A stretch of DNA of 64,000 nt, taken from contig NZ_OU015319.1 in assembly GCF_907163125.1 (NCBI RefSeq), positions 868,001 through 932,000 on the forward strand, given 5' to 3'. Positions 54,755-61,183 of the stretch are shown here, one piece after another; within the stretch, counting starts at the first letter, position 1, and each line of letters opens with the position of its first letter. The notes under the pieces were generated by a model that saw nothing but the letters and a program-made list of their open reading frames with translations, made no database searches and had not been told where the DNA came from. This DNA is from Cloacibacterium caeni (GTDB lineage Bacteria; Bacteroidota; Bacteroidia; Flavobacteriales; Weeksellaceae). The position numbers were made by a program, and so were the translations under genes.

Positions 54755-54935
54755 ACATAATATTCTAATTAATTCCTATAATTTATATTATGTTAAATTG
54801 CATTTTTTACGACTTCAATATAATTATAGTTTTCTAACCTTCTCATTTCTTTTAATCTATTGAATGTTTATAAACATTGATGAGAATTCTATAAAGTTGT
54901 AAATCGTTTATCGCCATACTTTTACAAGAAAAATT

Positions 54936-55427
54936 ATGAAAAATTTTATAGTTATTCTTTTGATAAGTATTTCTTTTGTTTCTTGTAATAAAAAAGAAAC
55001 ATCTTCATATACCATAATTCCTGAAGATACCATTCACCAGAATTATCCAGAAACTTTTGAGCCGAAAAAAGATACTTTGCAATTTTGCTATCTTTCTGTT
55101 GTTGGCAAAGATTCTTTACACCTTTCTTACACTCTTTATCCTACAGATTCTGTAAAAGGAAAAATGAGCTACGATAATTTTGAAAAAGATGGTTCTACTG
55201 GAAAAGTGTATGGTGTAAAATCTGGTGATACCTTAAAATTAACTTACGACATGTTTTCTGAAGGAATGCATTTGTTAATTGATGTTAGCTTTTTGACCAA
55301 AGACAATAAACTTTACGAAGGAATTACTGCTATGAAACAAAAGAACGATTCTACTATGATTATTGTGAATGATAAAAGTGTAGATTTTAAATCTGGAAGA
55401 GTTTTATCGCCTGTTAAATGTAAATAA
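54936..55427 (+). CDS. Lipoprotein of unknown function
   Basis: 163 aa with signal peptide and lipobox-like SFVSC (Cys at about residue 17). The mature part is beta-rich by composition (for example LHLSYTLYPTDSVKGKMSYD) and has no domain I recognise. Monocistronic by its surroundings: 180 bp free upstream and 142 bp downstream. Confidence 0.72.
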   Translation: MKNFIVILLISISFVSCNKKETSSYTIIPEDTIHQNYPETFEPKKDTLQFCYLSVVGKDSLHLSYTLYPTDSVKGKMSYDNFEKDGSTGKVYGVKSGDTLKLTYDMFSEGMHLLIDVSFLTKDNKLYEGITAMKQKNDSTMIIVNDKSVDFKSGRVLSPVKCK

Positions 55428-55569
55428 TATTAGTAATTTTTCATGCTATTCTACTCTATTTTAGATGAATTTTTTAATTTTTTCTCTACAAATAGTTGCA
55501 GTTTACTTTTTCTATTGGGTATTTTGATACTATGCGAAATCCTCGTATTTTTAGCAAAATTTAAACGCA

Positions 55570-56751
55570 ATGTCATACTATCCTTTAAATAGCATTCCAG
55601 ATTATTATGGAATTGATGATTTACTTACAGAAGAACATATCTTAATCAGAAACTCTGTTAGAGATTGGGTTCAGTCATTTATTATGCCTCAAATTGATGA
55701 TGCAGCGCAACATCATAAAGACATTCCTAATCTCATGAAAGAATTAGGAGCAATTGGTGCTCTCGGTCCTTATATTCCAGAAGAATATGGAGGTGCTGGT
55801 TTAGACCAAATTTCTTACGGACTCATTATGCAAGAATTAGAACGTGGAGATTCTGCCGTTCGTTCTGCGGCTTCTGTACAGAGTTCTTTGGTTATGTTTC
55901 CTATTTTCGAGTTTGGTTCAGAAGAACAAAAACGCAAATATCTTCCAAAATTGGCTTCTGGTGAATTTATTGGTGCATTTGGCTTAACAGAGCCTAATCA
56001 CGGTTCTAATCCTGGCGGAATGGAAACGCATTACAAAGATATGGGCGATCATTATTTGCTTAACGGTGCTAAAATGTGGATTACCAATGCTCCACTTTGT
56101 GATATTGCTGTAGTTTGGGCAAAAGGTGAAGATGGAAAAGTTCGCGGAATGATTGTAGAACGTGGTTACGAAGGTTTTACCACTCCAGAAACTACCAATA
56201 AATGGTCTCTCAGAGCTTCTAAAACGGGTGAATTGGTTTTTAATAACGTAAAAGTTCCTAAAGAAAATTTTTTACCAAACGTAGAAGGTCTTAAAGGTCC
56301 TCTTTCTTGTTTAAATTCAGCACGTTACGGAATTTCTTGGGGCGTAATTGGTGCTGCGATAGATTGCTATTGCACAGCAGTTCAGTATTCTAAAGAAAGA
56401 ACACAGTTTGGAAAACCGATTGCAAGTTTCCAACTTCAACAGAAAAAATTAGCCGAATTTTTAACTGAAATTACTAAAGCTCAATTGCTTTGCTGGAGAT
56501 TAGGAACCTTGAAAAATGACCATAAAGCTACTCCAGCTCAAATTTCTATGGCAAAAAGAAACAACGTGAGAATGGCAATTAACATAGCAAGAGAATCTCG
56601 TCAAATTCTTGGAGGAATGGGAATTATGGGAGAATTCCCAATGATGCGTCACGCTGCCAACTTAGAATCTGTAATCACATACGAAGGAACAGAAGACGTT
56701 CACTTACTCATCACGGGTCTAGATATTACAGGAATCAACGCATTTTCATAA
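55570..56751 (+). CDS. Acyl-CoA dehydrogenase, glutaryl-CoA dehydrogenase-like
   Basis: 393 aa FAD enzyme. Signatures GAFGLTEPNHGSNPGGMET, MWITNAPLCDIAVVWAK, GKPIASFQLQQKKLAE and the end YEGTEDVHLLITG with the catalytic base Glu at about 369. The last block is that of glutaryl-CoA dehydrogenases, which oxidise and decarboxylate glutaryl-CoA in lysine/tryptophan breakdown; the substrate remains an inference. The accessory toxin/immunity island begins directly at its stop codon. Confidence 0.9.
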   Translation: MSYYPLNSIPDYYGIDDLLTEEHILIRNSVRDWVQSFIMPQIDDAAQHHKDIPNLMKELGAIGALGPYIPEEYGGAGLDQISYGLIMQELERGDSAVRSAASVQSSLVMFPIFEFGSEEQKRKYLPKLASGEFIGAFGLTEPNHGSNPGGMETHYKDMGDHYLLNGAKMWITNAPLCDIAVVWAKGEDGKVRGMIVERGYEGFTTPETTNKWSLRASKTGELVFNNVKVPKENFLPNVEGLKGPLSCLNSARYGISWGVIGAAIDCYCTAVQYSKERTQFGKPIASFQLQQKKLAEFLTEITKAQLLCWRLGTLKNDHKATPAQISMAKRNNVRMAINIARESRQILGGMGIMGEFPMMRHAANLESVITYEGTEDVHLLITGLDITGINAFS

Positions 56752-57137
56752 AAGCTACAATTGGTGAAAGTTTTTTATCCGGTAGAAAAAATAAAATTAT
56801 AGCCCTTTTTGGTGGAACACCTGTTCCAAACTGGATTAAAAATCCTAGCCAATCCTTATTTGATATTTTTTCATTAAAAGCAATTGATAAAAGGAAAATA
56901 GATAGAGCAGATGATACAGAATTGAAATATATTTTTACTTTTTTGGAAAATCATTGGGGTTCTGGTGATAAATTTATTATTTCTGCAAATTCAACATTAT
57001 TCACCTGTACTAGTTGCCAAGGTTATTTAGGTTATTTACAATTATTAGCAGAAAAACACGGCAAAAATATTACCTTTAAGATTGTTTCTAACCCTAAAGC
57101 CAAAACATTAAAGAAAGCAAAAGAATTATTACCTTAA
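56751..57137 (+). pseudogene. C-terminal fragment of a deaminase-fold polymorphic toxin
   Basis: An open frame of about 128 codons with no ATG and coding-like sequence from just after the acyl-CoA dehydrogenase stop. It reads ATIGESFLSGRKNK, then FGGTPVPNWIKNP, DRADDTELKYIFTFLENH, and FTCTSCQGYLGYLQLLAEKH, ending NPKAKTLKKAKELLP. The DTE followed about 30 residues later by CTSC is the zinc-site arrangement ([H/C/D]xE and CxxC) of toxin deaminases. Such domains are tips of large secreted toxins; here only the tip is left, in a different frame from the gene before it. Two SUKH genes follow 11 bp later. The only in-frame start-like codons are rare types (for example TTG 56922, which would cut through the domain). 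Confidence 0.6.
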
Positions 57138-57148
57138 AATATTTTAAT

Positions 57149-57607
57149 ATGACAATTCAGTATTTACAGAAACTAAGAGATAATAATAAAATGGACGGTT
57201 TTACAGATGAAGGACTATCTTTATCCGAAATTGCTCAACTCGAGCAGTTATGTAACAACGGAAATCCATTCCCTCAAGTACTAAAAGAACTACTATTTTT
57301 AGCAGGAAATAGTTGTAATTATTTAGACTACAGTATTTATGACAGTCAACAAGAACTACAGAGTGAAGAAAGGTTAGAACTACAGGAATTATATGGGATT
57401 ACAATTACAAGACCCTATTTTTTTGTGGATTTATCTTCAGTTGGTTTACCTGCATTTATTTTTCTAGATGAAGGAGATAATCCTCCTTTGAACCAGCTTG
57501 AAAACCACCCTACTCAAAGTAATTTTTATCGTAGAACTGGAGGAACCTTGCAAACATTAATTAACAGTAGAATTCAGAATTACTTAGAAGGATATAATCC
57601 TTTTTAA
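57149..57607 (+). CDS. SUKH (SMI1/KNR4) family immunity protein, copy 1
   Basis: 152 aa. LSLSEIAQLEQLCNNGNPFPQVLKELLFLAG is the SUKH N-terminal helix pair followed by the conserved acid-rich beta part (ITRPYFFVDL, PAFIFLDEGDNPP). SUKH proteins neutralise polymorphic toxins, many of them nucleases and deaminases. It starts 11 bp after the deaminase fragment and is followed after 2 bp by a paralog, so the three are one transcription unit. Confidence 0.78.
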   Translation: MTIQYLQKLRDNNKMDGFTDEGLSLSEIAQLEQLCNNGNPFPQVLKELLFLAGNSCNYLDYSIYDSQQELQSEERLELQELYGITITRPYFFVDLSSVGLPAFIFLDEGDNPPLNQLENHPTQSNFYRRTGGTLQTLINSRIQNYLEGYNPF

Positions 57608-57609
57608 TT

Positions 57610-58068
57610 ATGACAATAGATTATTTACAAAAGCTAAGAGATATTCCAAGTGATGGAACAACAAATAGGGGCATTTCTCTATTGGAAATCACTCATTTAG
57701 AACAGGTTTTTAACAATGGGAATCTGTTTCCTAAAGTATTAAAAGAGTTCTTGTATTTGGCGGGAGACTACTGCTATGTTATGGATACTGGATCTTGGGA
57801 TAGCATAGAAGAAATGAATATTGAACACAGAGCTGATTACTTAAATATTTATGGTGTTACTATGAACAGACCATATTTATTTTTAGATATAGTTGGTGGT
57901 AATGGTGAGCTTTTTATGTTTTTAGATGAAGGTGATAATCCAGAACTATGTCAAATAAAGAGTGATCCTTCACCTACGAATATTTATAGAAGAATAAAAA
58001 ATCTTACTTTGAAGGGTTTAATAGAAAGTAGAATCCAAGATGTCATTAATGGTGATAATCCGTTTTAA
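57610..58068 (+). CDS. SUKH (SMI1/KNR4) family immunity protein, copy 2
   Basis: 152 aa, same length and layout as the gene before it (MTIDYLQKLRDIPSD, ISLLEITHLEQVFNNGNLFPKVLKEFLYLAG, NRPYLFLDI, LFMFLDEGDNPE, both ending in NPF). Tandem duplication with clear divergence, as is usual for immunity genes keeping pace with different toxin tips. Confidence 0.78.
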   Translation: MTIDYLQKLRDIPSDGTTNRGISLLEITHLEQVFNNGNLFPKVLKEFLYLAGDYCYVMDTGSWDSIEEMNIEHRADYLNIYGVTMNRPYLFLDIVGGNGELFMFLDEGDNPELCQIKSDPSPTNIYRRIKNLTLKGLIESRIQDVINGDNPF

Positions 58069-58159
58069 GTTACATCAATGTTAGAAGCTAAAAAATTAAT
58101 ATAACAACGAAATCTAGGTGTTACAAAAAGATTGAATCAATAAGAATAAAATAAGAAAT

Positions 58160-58528
58160 ATGCCTACCCAAAAATCTATAGTACCCCGATATTATCCACG
58201 GCTGTCCTCTGTAGTTTCAGAACAGGACATTCCAGATATTTTAGGCTTCATTAAAACAGGAGTCGTAAATCTACTCAATAAAATACATTATAAAGATTTA
58301 CAGTATAGCAAAAGTGCAAAAGGAGATGCTGCTTTTTATAGTCTTTCAATAGTCTCCAATCGCTTAGACATAGAAGTTCCAGGAACAGAAATTTTCTTGA
58401 TTCTTAACCCTGACCTTACTCTAGGAGGAGATAGCCATATTTCTGCATTTCCCATTACTGTAGAATATGAATGGAAGATTTTAGGTTATTTAAGACAATT
58501 CTCAGAACTAATTTTACTGATGCCATAA
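58160..58528 (+). CDS. Unidentified protein in the toxin-immunity island
   Basis: 122 aa, no signal peptide or membrane segment. Nothing recognisable; readable stretches are PRYYPRLSSVVSEQDIP and EIFLILNPDLTLGGDSHI. By position it may be another immunity protein. The frame is clean and the start ATG is 91 bp after the second SUKH gene. Confidence 0.55.
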   Translation: MPTQKSIVPRYYPRLSSVVSEQDIPDILGFIKTGVVNLLNKIHYKDLQYSKSAKGDAAFYSLSIVSNRLDIEVPGTEIFLILNPDLTLGGDSHISAFPITVEYEWKILGYLRQFSELILLMP

Positions 58529-58950
58529 TGTTGTATATTTTTAGGTTTTATATTCCCTTTGCAAAACAGTGCAAAGCAAAGAAACCTCTTAAATAGAAAG
58601 TTTCGCAAAGGGAAGCAACCTGATACAAAAGTACAACAAGCAGTTCAACAAACTCTTAATTTGGATGCTTTTGGATTCGTTAGTTTTCTTATCTTAAAAT
58701 TGTAAAACCCAATGAAACAAGCACTTTGAAGCAATCAAATGAAATATCGGAAAATAGTAATATCTTTGACAAAGTTTTTTTTGATTTTGGCGTGCCTTTT
58801 TTCCACCGCTATTGCCATGCAAAAAAGTCGCGCTTTCCGTTGCAATCTTTTTATTTTGTCAGTCTTCGACTCCGTTCAGACTGACAAAATAAAAGGATTT
58901 CCACTGCAATCGCTCACGCGAAAAATGAATAATATAGAAATATTAAAATA
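58529..58950. other. Gene-poor stretch with gene remnants
   Basis: A frame reading KGKQPDTKVQQAVQQTLNL from about 58608 to 58705 looks like the end of a lost gene but has a stop shortly before it and no start. A -7-like TATCTTTG lies at 58761-58768. The right part carries the palindromic repeat listed separately. The frame 58739-58975 is mostly repeat and is not accepted as a gene. Confidence 0.45.
58829..58920. repeat. Nested palindromic repeat
   Basis: Outer parts CGCGCTTTCCGTTGCAATC and ATTTCCACTGCAATCGCTC flank a perfect 17-bp stem (58849-58865 with 58878-58894, TTTTATTTTGTCAGTCT and its complement) whose 12-nt loop reads TCGACTCCGTTC. The loop wording recurs in the repeat inside the E2 gene (59894-59913). 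Confidence 0.7.
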
Positions 58951-59241
58951 TTGGAAATTAAAATTATACAAATAATTGTTCCTTTGATTTTTGCAATTGG
59001 CATCATTGCAATTATATATACGTTTCTTAAAGAACCAAAAATTATATTTAAAGATTTATTTTCTTTAATTTATTTCAGATTAAAAGAAGAATTTTTCGGA
59101 TTTTTATTTATTCCTTTTATTCCATTGTTAGTTTTGTATCTAATTATTTTCAAAGGAGGAAGATTAATAAAAGAAGATTATCAAGGAGATTTAAAAGAAA
59201 AAAAATCTGCTAAATCAGCAAAATCAGCGAGAGAAAAATGA
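58951..59241 (+). CDS. Small membrane protein, unidentified
   Basis: 96 aa from TTG 58951 with two predicted membrane helices (about 7-26 and 47-67) and a lysine-rich tail with the triplet-repeat KSAKSAKSAREK. The stop overlaps the next start as ATGA, so the two proteins are translated together. The start codon is uncertain. Possibly a membrane immunity protein by location; no homology recognised. Confidence 0.5.
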   Translation: MEIKIIQIIVPLIFAIGIIAIIYTFLKEPKIIFKDLFSLIYFRLKEEFFGFLFIPFIPLLVLYLIIFKGGRLIKEDYQGDLKEKKSAKSAKSAREK

Positions 59242-59555
59242 ATATAAAAGAACTTTTTAAAAGACCTACTCTTTTTAAAACTATTGCTGTTTTAATTCCT
59301 TTATTATTTGTTTCCTCAATAATTTTAAAAAGATATATTGAAATTTTTAGAATTGGCGATTTACGTTGGATTTATCAATACGGAAGCTTCATATCATTAG
59401 CAATTTTTTTTGGAGTATTACCAATTTCTTTATTAAATGCTATTTTGCTATATTTTGAAAAAAATATAAAAAACAAAATTATTTTTCTACTTATTAATTT
59501 GTTGCCATTATTATACTTTATATTAGGAATGGCTAAAGTTTTTTTTGAGATATAA
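59238..59555 (+). CDS. Small membrane protein, unidentified
   Basis: 105 aa with three predicted helices (about 13-31, 48-69, 80-102). Coupled to the previous gene by a 4-nt overlap. No recognised family. Composition is typical of the AT-rich accessory island. The E2 gene begins 26 bp after its stop. Confidence 0.58.
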   Translation: MNIKELFKRPTLFKTIAVLIPLLFVSSIILKRYIEIFRIGDLRWIYQYGSFISLAIFFGVLPISLLNAILLYFEKNIKNKIIFLLINLLPLLYFILGMAKVFFEI

Positions 59556-59581
59556 AATTTTTTAAAAAATTAAAAAATTAA

Positions 59582-60856
59582 ATGAAAACCATCAACATAC
59601 CATTACCTAAAATAGGAGAATCTACTACCGAAGCCAAAATTGTAGAATGGCTGAAAAAACCTGGAGATTTCATCAAACGAGATGAACTTTTTGCCGTAAT
59701 TGGAACCGACAAAGTAGATTCTGAAATTTTCTCAGAATATGAAGGTACACTCAAAGATATTCTCGTAAAAGAAGGCGAAGAAGTTTCTGTAGGAACTCCT
59801 ATTTGTACCATGGAAGTGGATGATGCTGTTTCTGAAACCATCACAATGAGCGCGAAACGTAGTGAAGCAGTCGAAGTGTCTAATAAAGATTTTTCGACTC
59901 CATTACATTCCGCTCAAAATGACAAAACTCAACTCGTATCTCGTTCCGATAGCTATCGGAACTCAGAACTCGTATCTTTTCTTTCTCCAGTGGTAAGAAA
60001 AATGGCTGCAGAAAACGGATTGAGTTTAGAAGATTTGCAGAAAATTAACGGAACTGGAGAAAACGGAAGAATCAGAAAACAAGATGTAGAAAATTTCTTA
60101 AAACCAAGAAAACAAAATACTTCTACTCCATTTATTGAAGAAAAACTTCAACTCAAAGTAGAACTCGGTGAAACGTTGGAGCCACTTTCTAAAATGCGTA
60201 AACTCATCGCCGAAAATATGGAAAAATCTTGGCGAAGCATTCCTCATGTTACTACTTTTATGGATGCAAATGTGACGAAATTAGTCGCTTATCGTGAAGA
60301 AAATAAAGAGAAATTTCTACAAGAAAATGCGGTAAAACTCACTTATACGCATGTGATTATGAAAGCAGTGATAGATGCAATTAAGGTCTATCCTACTCTA
60401 AATTCTTGGTTTAATAATGAAGAATTGTTAGAAAAGAAAAACATCAATTTAGGTTTTGCAGCAGCACTTCCTGACGGTAATCTCATCGTTCCGAATATTA
60501 AAAATGCACAGGATTTATTGGTTACAGAGATTGCTCAACAAGTTTCAGAAATCGGAACCAGAGCCAAAATTGGAAAACTAAAACCAGATGACATTCAAGA
60601 TACCACTTTCACGGTTTCTAATACAGGAATGTTCGGTTCAGAAAGCGGAACGCCTATTATTTCTCGGCCACAAGTTGCAGTTCTGGCTTTAGGAAATATC
60701 CTGAGAAGAGCTTGGATTGTTGATGAAAACGGTGAAGAAAAGATATTACCTCAATCGGTGATGACTTTGTCTTTAAGCTATGACCACAGAATTGTAGATG
60801 GTGCTCTTGCCTCGAAATTCTTAACAGAGATTAAAAAAAATATGGAAAATTTTTAG
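59582..60856 (+). CDS. Dihydrolipoyl acyltransferase (E2) of a 2-oxo acid dehydrogenase complex
   Basis: 424 aa. One lipoyl domain (1-80) with the modified lysine in GTDKVDSE, an unusual linker (about 88-133), a peripheral-subunit-binding domain (LSPVVRKMAAENGLSLEDL, NGTGENGRIRKQDV, about 134-175), and the catalytic domain with SYDHRIVDGALAS containing the active histidine. It should transfer acyl groups from E1 (10922) to CoA, with E3 (13714) reoxidising the lipoyl group. The linker is encoded by two palindromic repeats inserted in frame. Confidence 0.9.
   Translation: MKTINIPLPKIGESTTEAKIVEWLKKPGDFIKRDELFAVIGTDKVDSEIFSEYEGTLKDILVKEGEEVSVGTPICTMEVDDAVSETITMSAKRSEAVEVSNKDFSTPLHSAQNDKTQLVSRSDSYRNSELVSFLSPVVRKMAAENGLSLEDLQKINGTGENGRIRKQDVENFLKPRKQNTSTPFIEEKLQLKVELGETLEPLSKMRKLIAENMEKSWRSIPHVTTFMDANVTKLVAYREENKEKFLQENAVKLTYTHVIMKAVIDAIKVYPTLNSWFNNEELLEKKNINLGFAAALPDGNLIVPNIKNAQDLLVTEIAQQVSEIGTRAKIGKLKPDDIQDTTFTVSNTGMFGSESGTPIISRPQVAVLALGNILRRAWIVDENGEEKILPQSVMTLSLSYDHRIVDGALASKFLTEIKKNMENF
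59841..59924. repeat. Palindromic repeat inside the E2 gene
   Basis: Left arm 59841-59881 (AATGAGCG, GTAGTGAAG, AGTCGAAG) and right arm 59887-59924 (TTCGACTCC, CATTCCGCTCAAAATGACA) form an imperfect long hairpin, in frame with E2. It has the look of the intergenic GAGCGAAGTCGAAG-type repeats of this bacterial group. Confidence 0.7.
59931..59977. repeat. 20-bp perfect palindrome flanked by 11-bp direct repeats, inside E2
   Basis: GTTCCGAT-AGCT-ATCGGAAC (59943-59962) is self-complementary. The flanks AACTCGTATCT at 59931-59941 and 59967-59977 are identical. The reading frame stays open across the whole unit. Confidence 0.8.
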
Positions 60857-60877
60857 AAATTTTATAAATAAATTTAT

Positions 60878-61119
60878 CGTTCCATAGGAACGTAATGTGT
60901 GTAATTCAATAATATATGTAGGAGTTGCGTTCCATAGGAACGCTATCTTTTTTATTACATTGCGTTCCTACGGAACGCCACAATTCTTAATCTTTGTTTG
61001 CTACACATATTTGGTTCCTTCGGAACCTTCTTAGAATGTAAAATAATGATTTTCAGATTAAGAACTTTAATTTAAAGAAGTTTAGATATCTCTACAAAAT
61101 TGTTTTGATTCCTTCGGAA
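60878..61119. repeat. Cluster of five GTTCC-N3-GGAAC palindromes
   Basis: CGTTCCATAGGAACG (60878-60892), GCGTTCCATAGGAACGC (60927-60943), GCGTTCCTACGGAACGC (60962-60978), GGTTCCTTCGGAACC (61013-61027) and TTCCTTCGGAA (61109-61119). Arms stay complementary while the three central bases vary. The gap 60857-61183 contains no gene. Confidence 0.88.
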
Positions 61120-61183
61120 ATTGAAAATTTCATGGAATCAATGACAAAAGTGATGAATAAAACCTGCGAAATCTGCGGGAAAT

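Noticed and set aside
58739-58975. 78-codon frame with a signal-peptide-like start
   Set aside because: Its second half is the palindromic repeat 58829-58920 and its start overlaps a -7-like box; codon content outside the hydrophobic start is not gene-like.
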